A stretch of DNA of 64,000 nucleotides from Bordetella genomosp. 11 (GCF_002261215.1 NZ_NEVS01000004.1:4340001-4404000), one strand, 5' to 3'. Numbered from the stretch's first letter, positions 44,864-54,053 are shown. Notes: generated by a model from the sequence alone, not told the origin. Numbers and translations are program-made.

Positions 44864-45802
44864 ATGACGTCCCATCACTCCGACCCTTCGGTGCGCGAGG
44901 CCATCGCGATCGTCAATGCCGCGCGCCGTGGCGAACAGCCCCGGCCCCACATCGATTCGTTCTTCGACGAAGCCACGTTCACCGCCAGCCATATCGTGCG
45001 CGACCCCGACTCGTCCTGGTGCGCCGTCGTCGATAGCGTGCTCGACTTCGATGCCGCCAGCGGCCGCACCGCGGATACCTCCGCCACGCGGATCGCCGAC
45101 CATGTGCGGGCAAACGGACTGCACGCCCAATGGCAGCTGGAAACCCATGCACACGCGGATCACCTGTCCGCCGCGCCCCTGCTGCAGCAGCGCCTCGGCG
45201 GCCGGTTGGCCATCGGCCGGCACATCACCGCCGTGCAGGAAGTCTTCGGCAAGATCTTCAACGCCGGGTCGGATTTCGCCCGCGACGGCAGCCAGTTCGA
45301 TCATCTGTTCGAGGATGGCGAACGCTTTTCCGTCGGTGCACTGCAAGGCATTGCCCTGCACGTACCGGGACACACGCCGGCCTGCATGGCGTATGTGATC
45401 GGCGACGCCGTGTTCACCGGCGATACCCTGTTCATGCCGGACTACGGCACGGCGCGCTGTGACTTTCCCGGCGGCGATGCCCGCACGCTATACCGGTCGA
45501 TCCGGCGCCTGCTGGCATTGCCCGACGAGACGCGCGTATTCCTGTGCCACGACTACAAGGCGCCGGGCCGCGACACCTACGCCTGGGAAACCACCATCGG
45601 CGCCGAACGCACCGGCAACGTCCACGCGCGCGAAGGCATCGGCGAAGACGCATTCGTCGCGATGCGGCGCGAGCGCGACGCCGGGCTTGCAATGCCCAGG
45701 CTGATATTGCCTTCCGTGCAGGTCAATATGCGTGCCGGCCATCTGCCCGAACCCGAAGCCAATGGCGTGCGCTATCTCAAGCTTCCCCTGAACGTCCTCT
45801 GA
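44864..45802 (+). CDS. Metallo-beta-lactamase-fold persulfide dioxygenase (Blh/ETHE1-like)
   Basis: This 312-residue MBL-fold protein oxidises persulfide (GSSH) to sulfite in its characterised relatives. It has the metal motif THAHADHLSA (His95, His97, Asp99, His100), a further His in LHVPGHTPACMAY, FTGDTLFMPDYGTARCDFPGG, a hallmark of ETHE1/Blh enzymes, and HDYKAPGRDTYAWETT. Blh is the standard partner of BigR in Xylella and Agrobacterium. A good ribosome-binding site (GATCCGGAGG) precedes the ATG. It is first in the plus-strand operon with two transporter genes and SQR. Confidence 0.93.
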   Translation: MTSHHSDPSVREAIAIVNAARRGEQPRPHIDSFFDEATFTASHIVRDPDSSWCAVVDSVLDFDAASGRTADTSATRIADHVRANGLHAQWQLETHAHADHLSAAPLLQQRLGGRLAIGRHITAVQEVFGKIFNAGSDFARDGSQFDHLFEDGERFSVGALQGIALHVPGHTPACMAYVIGDAVFTGDTLFMPDYGTARCDFPGGDARTLYRSIRRLLALPDETRVFLCHDYKAPGRDTYAWETTIGAERTGNVHAREGIGEDAFVAMRRERDAGLAMPRLILPSVQVNMRAGHLPEPEANGVRYLKLPLNVL

Positions 45803-45804
45803 CA

Positions 45805-46242
45805 ATGGCACCCGCACCTCTTTTCTGGCTCTGGCCCGTCGTCGGCGGCACGCTGATCGGCCTGTCCGCCGCGCTATACCTGGTATTCGCCGGCCGCATC
45901 GCGGGAATCTCCGGGATGGCGGCCTCCGCCGCCGGCATCGCGGCGGGACGATGGCAGGCCATGCCCGCCGTATTCCTGGCCGGCTTGATGCTGGGCGCCG
46001 TGGCCGCCAGCCATTTCGTCAGGTCGCCGGTCCTTTCCATGACGGCATCCTGGCCGCTGATCGCCGCCGCGGGCCTGCTGGTCGGCTTCGGCACGCGGAT
46101 GGGCTCGGGCTGCACCAGCGGCCATGGCGTATGCGGCCTGGCCCGCCTTTCGCCGCGCTCCATCGCCGCCACGATCACCTTCATGGCGGCGGCGGCCATC
46201 ACCGTATATATCGTCCGGCATGTCGCGGGAGGCACCCCATGA
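45805..46242 (+). CDS. YeeE/YedE-family membrane protein, first half-size subunit
   Basis: This 145-residue membrane protein has about four helices. It contains the YeeE/YedE (sulf_transp) signature FGTRMGSGCTSGHGVCGLARLSPRS, with conserved Cys that bind thiosulfate or sulfur in characterised relatives. It begins 2 bp after the dioxygenase stop and overlaps the next gene by 4 bp. In bigR operons such half-size pairs are thought to import a sulfur species; which one is unknown. Confidence 0.9.
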   Translation: MAPAPLFWLWPVVGGTLIGLSAALYLVFAGRIAGISGMAASAAGIAAGRWQAMPAVFLAGLMLGAVAASHFVRSPVLSMTASWPLIAAAGLLVGFGTRMGSGCTSGHGVCGLARLSPRSIAATITFMAAAAITVYIVRHVAGGTP

Positions 46243-46673
46243 AATGGCTCGTCGCCCTGTTTTGCGGGGCCCTGTTCGGCGCCGGTTTGGCCATCTCGGA
46301 CATGATGAATCCCGCGCGGGTCCTGGCATTCCTGGATGTCGCGGGCGCATGGGATCCCTCCCTGGCCCTGGTCATGGCGTCCGCGCTGGTGCCCTCGGCC
46401 CTGGGCTACCTGTATGCGCGCAAGCGAGGCCGCACGGTCCTGGGCGACCCGCTGCAGATCCCGCCCAGGGGTCCGGTCGACATGCGCCTGCTGGCCGGCG
46501 CGGCCATCTTCGGGATCGGTTGGGGCCTGGCGGGCTTGTGTCCGGGGCCCGCGATCGCGGCATTGACGGTATTGGATCCGCGCTTCTTTCTCTTCGTGAT
46601 CGCCATGCTGATAGGCATGGCCCTGCAGGGCGCCTGGCAGGCGCGCCCGGGCTCGCGCGGCGACCGGTCCTGA
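46239..46673 (+). CDS. YeeE/YedE-family membrane protein, second half-size subunit
   Basis: This 144-residue membrane protein has about four helices and the partner signature FGAGLAISDMMNPARVLAFLDVAG at the N-terminus and FGIGWGLAGLCPGPAIAAL near residue 92, with a conserved Cys. It corresponds to the other half of a full-length YeeE protein, so the two subunits probably form one transporter. The ATG overlaps the stop of the first half (ATGA). Confidence 0.9.
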   Translation: MKWLVALFCGALFGAGLAISDMMNPARVLAFLDVAGAWDPSLALVMASALVPSALGYLYARKRGRTVLGDPLQIPPRGPVDMRLLAGAAIFGIGWGLAGLCPGPAIAALTVLDPRFFLFVIAMLIGMALQGAWQARPGSRGDRS

Positions 46674-46693
46674 AAGCATTACCCGGAGCAATC

Positions 46694-48028
46694 ATGCGTA
46701 TGGAAACCAAGGAAAGCGCGCCGGCATCCGGCCCAACGTCGGCCACGCCAGCCCCGATCGCGAAGGACGGCACGTCGCCACGCGGCATCAGGCACTTCGA
46801 CGTCGTGATCGTCGGCGGCGGCTCCAGCGGCATCGCCTGCGCGGCCAGCCTGCTGCGGCGCCGCCCGCGATTGGGCATTTGCCTGATCGAACCCGCCACG
46901 GAGCATTATTACCAGCCCGGCTGGACCCTGGTCGGCGCGGGCGTATTCTCGCCTTCGCATACCGTGCGGCCGATGCGCTCGGTGATCCCGGATGGCGTCG
47001 CATGGGAACGCCAGGCCGCCGCCGGATTCGATCCGGATAACGACGAGGTGCTCCTGCAGGACGGCAGCAGGATGCGGTACCGCGCCCTGGTCGCCGCGCC
47101 CGGTCTTAAGCTCGATTGGCAGGCCATCCCGGGCCTTGCCGAAGCGCTGGGCCAACATGGCGTGACGTCGAACTACCGCTATGACCTTGCTCCCTATACC
47201 TGGAAGCTCGTACAGGGACTGCGTGGCGGCAAGGCGCTCTTTACCCAGCCGCCCATGCCGATCAAATGCGCGGGGGCGCCGCAGAAAGCCATGTACCTGT
47301 CGGCCGACCATTGGCGCAGGCACGGCACATTGGCGCAAACGCGCATCGAGTTTCACAACGCCGGCGGCGTCCTGTTCGGCGTGCCGGCGTATGTGCCGGC
47401 ATTGATGGAATACGTGACGCGGTATGGCATCGGGCTGAACTTCGGATCCACGCTGGTGGCCGTCGACGGCCCGGGCCGGACCGCGACGTTCGCGCGGACC
47501 GACGGCGACGGCAAGCGTACGGAAACGGTACAGCCGTTCGATATGCTGCACGTGTGCCCGCCGCAAACGGCACCCGATTTCATCCGCGCCAGCCCGCTGG
47601 CCGCGGCCAGCGGCTGGATCGACGTGGACCCGGCAACCCTGCGCCATGCGCGATGGAGCAACATCTTCGCGCTGGGGGACGCCGCCGGGACGACCAACGC
47701 CAAGACCGCCGCGGCGGCCCGCAAGCAGGCCCCCGTCGTGGCCGAGAATGTCATCGCCACCCTGGAAAAAAAGCCGCTTTCCGCCGCCTACGATGGCTAC
47801 GGGTCCTGCCCATTGACCGTCGAGCGAGGCAAGATCGTGCTGGCCGAATTCGGCTATGGTGGCAAGCTATTGCCCAGCTTCCCGACATGGTTGATCGATG
47901 GCCGGCGCCCTTCGCGCCTGGCCTGGTACCTGAAGTCGGAGGCCCTGCCGGCGATCTATTGGAAGGGAATGCTCAAGGGCCGCGAATGGCTTACCGCGCC
48001 GCGGCGCCTGGAGCCGGCGCAGAGTTGA
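46694..48028 (+). CDS. sqr: Sulfide:quinone oxidoreductase, type II (SQOR-like)
   Basis: This 444-residue FAD-dependent membrane-associated enzyme oxidises sulfide and passes electrons to quinone, making persulfide. It has the FAD loop VVIVGGGSSGIACAASL (residues ~37-53), the active-site Cys in PIKCAGAPQKAMYLS (Cys192) and in YGSCPLTVERG (Cys372), and LHVCPPQTAPDFIRASPLA. These closely parallel the mitochondrial SQOR, marking it type II. The first 30 residues are a Ser/Thr/Pro-rich extension. It is last in the dioxygenase operon, 20 bp after the second transporter half. Confidence 0.93.
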   Translation: MRMETKESAPASGPTSATPAPIAKDGTSPRGIRHFDVVIVGGGSSGIACAASLLRRRPRLGICLIEPATEHYYQPGWTLVGAGVFSPSHTVRPMRSVIPDGVAWERQAAAGFDPDNDEVLLQDGSRMRYRALVAAPGLKLDWQAIPGLAEALGQHGVTSNYRYDLAPYTWKLVQGLRGGKALFTQPPMPIKCAGAPQKAMYLSADHWRRHGTLAQTRIEFHNAGGVLFGVPAYVPALMEYVTRYGIGLNFGSTLVAVDGPGRTATFARTDGDGKRTETVQPFDMLHVCPPQTAPDFIRASPLAAASGWIDVDPATLRHARWSNIFALGDAAGTTNAKTAAAARKQAPVVAENVIATLEKKPLSAAYDGYGSCPLTVERGKIVLAEFGYGGKLLPSFPTWLIDGRRPSRLAWYLKSEALPAIYWKGMLKGREWLTAPRRLEPAQS

Positions 48029-48061
48029 GCGAGCGCCGCCGAGCCGGACATTGCCCGGGCC

Positions 48062-48856
48062 TCAGGCGCGCCACATCAGCACGGCGGCAACGACGGCGCA
48101 GACCGCGGCGAACACCCGCTGCAGCGCCGTCTGCGGCACGCGGGGCGCCAGCACACGGCCGGCCGCCATGCCGGCGACTGCCGCCGCGACGAAAGCCCAC
48201 TGCGCGCCCGAGATCGACAGTCCATGCGCGGCCGCCGAGACGACGGTCGCAGCCGATACCAGCGCAATCACCATCAGCGATGTGGAAACGATGCTGTGCA
48301 TGCGCGCGTCGCTGAAATGGGCCAGCGCCGGCACGATGATGAATCCGCCCCCCACGCCCAGCATTCCCGTGCATAGCCCGGAGGCCGCGCCGATCGAACC
48401 CAGCGTCGTCGCCGCCCGCCGGGTCCAGACGAACCTTCCCGTTTCCGGCGACAGCCGGCACGCCTTGCCGGTGGGCGCCGATGTATGGCCGGCGCCGGCG
48501 GCACGCGGCAGCGACTGCCGGAACATGCGCGCCGCGACCAGCAGCATGACCGCCGCGAATCCCCAGTTCAGCCATGCCGGGGGTACCTGGTGCGCCAGCC
48601 TGAGCCCGACCGGGGCGGCAAGCCCGCCCGCGACTGCCATGAGCAGCGCGGCTTTGTAGCGGACCAGCCCGCGGCGCAGGCCTTCCGCCGCCCCCACCGC
48701 CGCGGCCGCGCCGACGGCGATCAGGGCGACCGGGGCTGCCTGGGCCAAGGTCATGCCGAGTCCGAACATCAAGGCGGGGACGGCGAGTATGCCGCCGCCC
48801 GCGCCGGTCAGCCCCAGCGAGATGCCGATACACAAGCCGAGCAGAGTGGCGATCAT
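48062..48856 (-). CDS. TauE/SafE-family sulfite/sulfonate exporter
   Basis: This 264-residue inner-membrane protein has about eight helices and the duplicated TauE motif: GISLGLTGAGGGILAVPALMF near residue 11 and SGLCTGMLGVGGGFIIVPAL near residue 160. In bigR operons it exports sulfite made by the dioxygenase. It is convergent with the SQR gene and has its own AT-rich upstream region resembling the other sites in this island. Confidence 0.9.
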   Translation of the reverse strand: MIATLLGLCIGISLGLTGAGGGILAVPALMFGLGMTLAQAAPVALIAVGAAAAVGAAEGLRRGLVRYKAALLMAVAGGLAAPVGLRLAHQVPPAWLNWGFAAVMLLVAARMFRQSLPRAAGAGHTSAPTGKACRLSPETGRFVWTRRAATTLGSIGAASGLCTGMLGVGGGFIIVPALAHFSDARMHSIVSTSLMVIALVSAATVVSAAAHGLSISGAQWAFVAAAVAGMAAGRVLAPRVPQTALQRVFAAVCAVVAAVLMWRA

Positions 48857-48883
48857 GACGCTATTTAATGACTTCAGGAAATA

Positions 48884-48910
48884 AGCTTATTATTAAATAT
48901 AATTAGCCAC
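48884..48910 (-). promoter_or_regulatory. AT-rich operator candidate upstream of tauE
   Basis: On the minus strand this reads GGCTAATTATATTTAATAAT and continues into TAAGCTTAT. GCTAATTA and the following TTAAT are shared with the site at 44806-44836. It lies about 30-55 bp before the tauE start. The match is weaker than between the other two sites. Confidence 0.4.
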
Positions 48911-49353
48911 TTATCAAGATCGCGTAAGTGTCTCTTTGCCCCACCGGCGGCATCCGATATTCGCGACGATGCCCACGGAGGCCAACGAGAGGCCCTCTTC
49001 TCACAGGGCGGCCGCGGCAGGCACGGCAGGGCGTAAACCGCCGGCGCCGACCCTTCGATGCGGGAGCCTGGATGCGCCCGGCTCGACTACGTTGTTAGGC
49101 GCAGCCACTAACGGCTACGACCGGGTAAACGAGGCTGCGTCGCCCTAAGCCGGCCGCGTAGCCTTCGCGATGTCAGCGTATAGCAATCCGGCGGCGCCTC
49201 CTTTTCGGCTCATTACCGGCCCGGCCCGCGCTGCCTGACGAAGCCTCACTGTTGCTGCTCTCATAAATCGATGTCGCCCCCCGAACGCGGATACGGGACG
49301 GTTACGCGGCTCTCGATCCGGTTCCTGCGTGAAACCCACCTAGGAGCGCTGAC
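48911..49353. other. Intergenic region without recognisable gene
   Basis: About 440 bp between the tauE upstream site and the sulfatase gene carry no convincing coding frame, repeat or RNA structure. The only ORF, 70 codons from 48936, is Pro/Ala/Arg-rich with no ribosome-binding site and is rejected. The region probably holds the sulfatase promoter and may mark the right border of the sulfur island. Confidence 0.5.
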
Positions 49354-50976
49354 ATGAAGCAACGAATTCTGGAGAGCCTGTGCGTTTCCGCGACCCTGCT
49401 GTGGGCCGCCCCGGCGCTATGCCAGACCGGCAGCCAATCGCAGTCCGACGGTCGCCCACCCAACATCCTCGTCATCATGGGAGACGATATCGGCTGGTCC
49501 AACGTGGGCGCCTACAACCAGGGCATCATGGCCGGCAGGACCCCGAACCTGGACAGGATGGCGACGGAGGGAATGCGCTTCACCGACTATTACGCGGAAG
49601 CCAGCTGCACCGCCGGCAGGGCCAACTTCATCACCGGCGAGTTACCCATACGCACGGGCCTGACGACCGTGGGGCAGGCCGGATCGCCACTCGGCATTCC
49701 GGCGGAAGCGGCCACCATTGCCACGGTCCTGAAATCCATGGGCTACGCGACGGGACAGTTCGGCAAGAACCATCTGGGCGATCTCAACAAGTTCCTGCCG
49801 ACCGTGCATGGGTTCGATGAGTTCTTCGGCTACCTCTATCACCTGGATGCGATGGAAGACCCGGCCCATCCGAATTATCCGCAGGCACTCAAGGACAAGG
49901 TCGGACCGCGCAATATGGTGCATAGCTGGGCCACGGACACCGACGATACGACCGTTCAGCCGCGCTGGGGCAAGATCGGCAAGCAGAGAATCGAAGACGC
50001 GGGCCCCCTCTACCCGAAGCGCATGGAAACCGTGGACAACGAGATCCGCGACTTCGCCTTGAAGTTCATCGACAAGGCGCATACGGACGGCAAGCCATTC
50101 TTCGTCTGGCTCAATCCCACGCGCATGCATGTGGTCACGCATTTGTCGGAGCAGTACCAAAAGATGCGGACGCCCGAGAACGGCTGGTCCGTCTATGAAG
50201 CCGGAATGGCGCAACTCGATGACGATGTCGGCCTGGTGCTGAAGAAATTGCAGGACCTGGGCATCGACGACAACACCATCGTCGTGTTCACCACGGACAA
50301 CGGCGCGGAGAATTTCACCTGGCCGGATGGCGGCCAGACGCCGTTCGCGGGCGGCAAGGGCACGGCGCTGGAAGGCGGCTTCCGCGTACCGGCGATCCTG
50401 CGCTGGCCAGGCAAAGTCCCGGCGGGCAAGGTCGAAAACGGCATCATGTCCGGCATGGACTGGTTTCCGACCTTCGTCGCGGCCGCCGGAAACCCGAACA
50501 TTGCCGAAGAACTCAGAAAAGGCAAGCAACTGGGCGACAGGACGTACAAGGTCCACCTGGATGGATACGACCAGACCGCGCTCATCACCGGCAAGGGACC
50601 GTCGGCGCGCCACGAAATCATCTACTTCACGGAAACCACGCTTTCGGCGGTGCGAATCGACGACTACAAGTACCGCTTCACGGACCAGCCCAGCGGATGG
50701 CTGGGCGGAACGATAAAAGTCGACTGGCCCATCCTGTCCAACCTGCGGCTGGATCCTTTCGAACGGACCGGCATTCCAAACGCGAACGGCGGATCGCTCA
50801 ATTACTACAGCTGGTTCATCTACGAGTTCTGGCGCTTCCAATTCGTGCAACAGGAGATCGCCAAGCTCGCTGAAACGGCCCTCGAATTCCCGCCGATGCA
50901 ACGGGGCGCGAGCTTCAATCTGGACGCCGTCAAGGAACAGATCCAAAGAGCCATGGAATCACATGCGGGCAATTGA
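49354..50976 (+). CDS. Exported arylsulfatase-family sulfatase
   Basis: This 540-residue type I sulfatase hydrolyses sulfate esters. It has a signal peptide (residues ~1-24), the metal site NILVIMGDDIGWSNVG (Asp44, Asp45) and the formylglycine motif SCTAGRANFITG, in which Cys85 must be converted to formylglycine. KNHLGD supplies Lys and His, and VFTTDNGAEN is the second metal segment. The next gene encodes the modifying enzyme. A ribosome-binding site (CTAGGAGCG) precedes the ATG. The natural substrate is unknown. Confidence 0.93.
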   Translation: MKQRILESLCVSATLLWAAPALCQTGSQSQSDGRPPNILVIMGDDIGWSNVGAYNQGIMAGRTPNLDRMATEGMRFTDYYAEASCTAGRANFITGELPIRTGLTTVGQAGSPLGIPAEAATIATVLKSMGYATGQFGKNHLGDLNKFLPTVHGFDEFFGYLYHLDAMEDPAHPNYPQALKDKVGPRNMVHSWATDTDDTTVQPRWGKIGKQRIEDAGPLYPKRMETVDNEIRDFALKFIDKAHTDGKPFFVWLNPTRMHVVTHLSEQYQKMRTPENGWSVYEAGMAQLDDDVGLVLKKLQDLGIDDNTIVVFTTDNGAENFTWPDGGQTPFAGGKGTALEGGFRVPAILRWPGKVPAGKVENGIMSGMDWFPTFVAAAGNPNIAEELRKGKQLGDRTYKVHLDGYDQTALITGKGPSARHEIIYFTETTLSAVRIDDYKYRFTDQPSGWLGGTIKVDWPILSNLRLDPFERTGIPNANGGSLNYYSWFIYEFWRFQFVQQEIAKLAETALEFPPMQRGASFNLDAVKEQIQRAMESHAGN

Positions 50977-51002
50977 GCCTGCTGCCCTCCTGGAGTCCAG
51001 CC

Positions 51003-52163
51003 ATGAAGCTTGCGGCCAAATCACGGTACCTGCTGCTGGCGGCGGCCAGCCTGATCGGCGTCGGCCTGGCGATCGGCGCCTCCCGTATCCTCGCGTCCGG
51101 CGAACACCGCGAGCCGCGGGTGGGCGACGGTGTCTCCGGTCCCGCCGGCATGGTGTGGATCGAAGGCGGGACCTTCCAGATGGGCAGCGACGCGCGCCCG
51201 GCCCAGCCGAACGAGCGGCCGGCCCATCCGGTGAAAGTGCACGGATACTGGATCGACCAGCATCACGTCACCAACGCGGAATTTCGCCGGTTCGTCGAAG
51301 CGACCGGGTATGTGACCACGGCGGAGCGCAAGCCAGATTGGGAAACATTGCGGGTACAGCTGCCGCCCGGCACCCCGCGGCCGCCGGACGCGGCCCTGGT
51401 TGCCGGAGGCATGGTGTTCGTCGGCACGTCGGGCCCCGTCGCGCTGGATAACATCGCGCTGTGGTGGCGCTACGTGCCGGGCGCGGACTGGCGGCATCCC
51501 CTGGGCCCGGGCAGCAACATCGACGGAAAGGACGATCATCCGGTGGTCCAGGTCTCGTACGAGGATGCGCTGGCCTATGCGAACTGGGCGCACAAGCGCT
51601 TGCCGACCGAAGCGGAATGGGAATACGCCGCGCGCGGCGGATTGGAACAGGCCACTTACGCCTGGGGCGACGACTTCGCGCCGGACGGCAAACAGATGGC
51701 CAATGTATGGCAGGGGCAGCAGCAGCAACCTTTTCCCGTCGCTTCCGGCAATACCCGGACCTCCCCCGGCACCAGCCCGGTGGGGACATTCCCGCCCAAC
51801 GGCTATGGACTGTCCGACATGACGGGCAACGCATGGCAGTGGGTGGCCGATTGGTATCGCGCCGACCAGTTCGCGCGCGAGGCGGCGCTGGGCAAGCCCA
51901 TCGTCGATCCCCGCGGCCCGACCGATAGCTACGACCCCTACGAGCCTGGCGTGCCGGCCAACGCGCCGAAGCGCGTGACCCGCGGCGGATCCTTCCTTTG
52001 CAACGAGTCGTATTGCCTTAGCTATCGGCCCAGCGCCCGGCGCGGCACCGATCCCTACAACAGCATGTCGCACCTCGGCTTCCGGTTGGCGATGGACGAC
52101 GCCCAATGGAAGCAGCAAGCCGGTCGCCCGACCGCCGCCGCGCGCGCCCTGGCCGGACGATAG
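51003..52163 (+). CDS. Membrane-anchored formylglycine-generating enzyme
   Basis: This 386-residue FGE/SUMF1-type oxidase converts the sulfatase Cys to formylglycine. After an N-terminal hydrophobic helix (residues ~8-25) come GMVWIEGGTFQMGSD (start of the FGE-sulfatase domain), HVTNAEFRRFVEATGY, RLPTEAEWEYAARGG, MTGNAWQWVADWY and the active-site region RGGSFLCNESYCLSYRPSARRG with Cys333 and Cys338, the redox pair of aerobic FGE. The start at 51003 is used; the frame is open to 50973. It lies 26 bp after the sulfatase. The helix suggests action at or outside the membrane, unlike typical cytosolic bacterial FGE. Confidence 0.92.
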   Translation: MKLAAKSRYLLLAAASLIGVGLAIGASRILASGEHREPRVGDGVSGPAGMVWIEGGTFQMGSDARPAQPNERPAHPVKVHGYWIDQHHVTNAEFRRFVEATGYVTTAERKPDWETLRVQLPPGTPRPPDAALVAGGMVFVGTSGPVALDNIALWWRYVPGADWRHPLGPGSNIDGKDDHPVVQVSYEDALAYANWAHKRLPTEAEWEYAARGGLEQATYAWGDDFAPDGKQMANVWQGQQQQPFPVASGNTRTSPGTSPVGTFPPNGYGLSDMTGNAWQWVADWYRADQFAREAALGKPIVDPRGPTDSYDPYEPGVPANAPKRVTRGGSFLCNESYCLSYRPSARRGTDPYNSMSHLGFRLAMDDAQWKQQAGRPTAAARALAGR

Positions 52164-52385
52164 ACGCCACGATTCAAAACACGCGGGATTGGAATCCGCT
52201 GGCGCGGCGATCGCCTTCGCGCATCGAACCGAAACGGACAAGATTCGTTGAAAACGATTCGCGCTCGCCAGCGGACTGGAAGCCACGGTACGGTATGCTT
52301 TTGGCACCGTAACGGCATTGAACGTGTACGCCCCTCGTGACGATCGCGTCGGCGTTCCAACTTCCACATCCCAAGAGGCCACTCG

Positions 52386-53381
52386 ATGACTGACTCCAGC
52401 GGTACGCCGGCCAGAGCGATCGTGCTTGAACAGTTCGGCTCGCCAGATGCGATGAAGGTCGAAACCACGTCGATTCCCGAACCGCTTCCCCTTGAAGTGC
52501 AATTGCGCCAGACGGCAATCGGGTTCAACTACATCGATGTCTATCAGCGCTCGGGAAAGTATCCGCTGCCGCTTCCCACAGGCCTCGGCCACGAAGCCGC
52601 CGGTATCGTCGAGCGTGTCGGCCGCGATGTCGCCGGCTTCCAGGCCGGCGATCGCGTGGTGTACATGAATGCCGGCATAGGGGCATATGCCGATCGCCGC
52701 AATGTGGACGCCAACCGGCTGGTCAGGATTCCGGACGGCATCACCGATGAAGTCGCCGCCGCGATATTTTTCAAGGCGATGACGGCGCAATATCTCCTGA
52801 GAAAAACCTATCGCGTCGGCGAAGGCGACGTCGTACTCGTTCACGCTGCCGCGGGCGGTGTGGGGCAGATCCTGAGCAGCTGGGCGAAATCGCTCGGCGC
52901 TTATGTGATCGGCACGGCCGGCGGCCCCCAGAAATGCCAGACCGCGGTTCAAGCGGGTTGCGACGTCGCCATAGACTACAGCCGGCCCGACTGGGTGAAA
53001 GAAGTCATCGATGCCTCGCAAGGCCGCAAGGCGAATGTCGTCTACGACTCGGTCGGCAAGCACACTTTCATGGGGTCCCTGGACTGCGCGGCCCAATTCG
53101 GTACCGTCGTCCTCTTTGGCGCGGCCTCCGGGCCGGCCCCTTCGATCGACCCCGAGATCCTCAACAAAAAGGGCTGCCTGTTCCTGACGCGCCCCTCCGT
53201 CTTTCCCCACAACGCGGACGTGAGGACTTTCCGCGAAAACGCGCGCGACGCGTTCGATGCGCTGGCCAGCGGGGCCATAAAGCCGAACATAGGCGCGCGG
53301 TTCCCGCTGGACGAGGCGGCCCGGGCACACGAATACGCGGAACAACGCCAAGGCGTCGGCGCGATCATCCTGGTGCCTTGA
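52386..53381 (+). CDS. NADPH:quinone oxidoreductase (zeta-crystallin type)
   Basis: This 331-residue medium-chain reductase lacks the zinc Cys cluster of alcohol dehydrogenases. It has the QOR pattern TAIGFNYIDVYQRSGKYPLPLP, GHEAAGIVERVG, the coenzyme loop VHAAAGGVGQILSSWAKSLGA and GTVVLFGAASG. It reduces quinones or alpha,beta-unsaturated carbonyls. It stands alone after a 222-bp gap behind the FGE gene, and the gap contains AT-richer sequence that may be its promoter. Confidence 0.9.
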   Translation: MTDSSGTPARAIVLEQFGSPDAMKVETTSIPEPLPLEVQLRQTAIGFNYIDVYQRSGKYPLPLPTGLGHEAAGIVERVGRDVAGFQAGDRVVYMNAGIGAYADRRNVDANRLVRIPDGITDEVAAAIFFKAMTAQYLLRKTYRVGEGDVVLVHAAAGGVGQILSSWAKSLGAYVIGTAGGPQKCQTAVQAGCDVAIDYSRPDWVKEVIDASQGRKANVVYDSVGKHTFMGSLDCAAQFGTVVLFGAASGPAPSIDPEILNKKGCLFLTRPSVFPHNADVRTFRENARDAFDALASGAIKPNIGARFPLDEAARAHEYAEQRQGVGAIILVP

Positions 53382-53624
53382 TCCGCCGCCGGCCCCTGCA
53401 AGCCGATAGGAACCTTCCTCCACTGACGACCACGGAGCTCGACTCTCAAGAGCATCTTATCGTCGTAGTGGAGCAAAGCGTGGGCAAGGTTACGTTAGGG
53501 ATCTTCCCGCCGGGAAACACCCGCAGGGCTTGATCAATGTTCTGGCTACGACGGGTTGCACTTATATCGTGTCTTCTTCAACCCAGGATGGTGACAGCTA
53601 ATACAGACCCCTAGGCGTACACGC

Positions 53625-54053
53625 ATGCAAGCACTACCTGTATACCGAGCGCGCCTGGGCTTCTATGCCGGGCTACTTCTATTACTGGGGGCAATACCGT
53701 TTTCTCCCCTTGGAAGGTCTTACTTTATGTGGCTTGTAGTCGCACCTTCCATTGTGGTCTTCCTGAGCACATCGCTTTTCTTCATTTGCCTTACATACAT
53801 ACAACCATCCTTCCGCAATCCTGCGGAGTACGAACGTTTCCTGGGGCTCCGGGCGACAACGCTCTGGTGGATTCTTTGTGCGCTCGGTACGGCGATGACA
53901 TGCGCATTCCCGACTGCAATGAATGATCCGCCGACAGTCCCTCTATGGGTGTCGCAGGCCGGGGCGGTCATTCTTCTTGGCACCGCGCAGCTTGCCTTGT
54001 TGCGGCGCGAGGCCAGACTCCATAAGCGCATGCGGCACGACCGGTCGTCGTAA
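53625..54053 (+). CDS. Small integral membrane protein of unknown function
   Basis: I do not recognise this 142-residue protein. It has about four hydrophobic helices (residues ~10-28, ~35-57, ~78-95 and ~107-124), a short cytosolic loop FRNPAEYERFLG and a basic C-terminal end. Codon use is less GC-biased than in the neighbours (many A/T third positions), and the flanks 53400-53620 and 54054-54290 are likewise lower in GC, so the patch may have been acquired. No strong ribosome-binding site is seen. It may be a real gene, but its function cannot be inferred. Confidence 0.6.
   Translation: MQALPVYRARLGFYAGLLLLLGAIPFSPLGRSYFMWLVVAPSIVVFLSTSLFFICLTYIQPSFRNPAEYERFLGLRATTLWWILCALGTAMTCAFPTAMNDPPTVPLWVSQAGAVILLGTAQLALLRREARLHKRMRHDRSS

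Noticed and set aside
48936..49148. 70-codon ORF between tauE and the sulfatase gene
   Set aside because: It has a biased Pro/Ala/Arg composition, no ribosome-binding site and no family resemblance.
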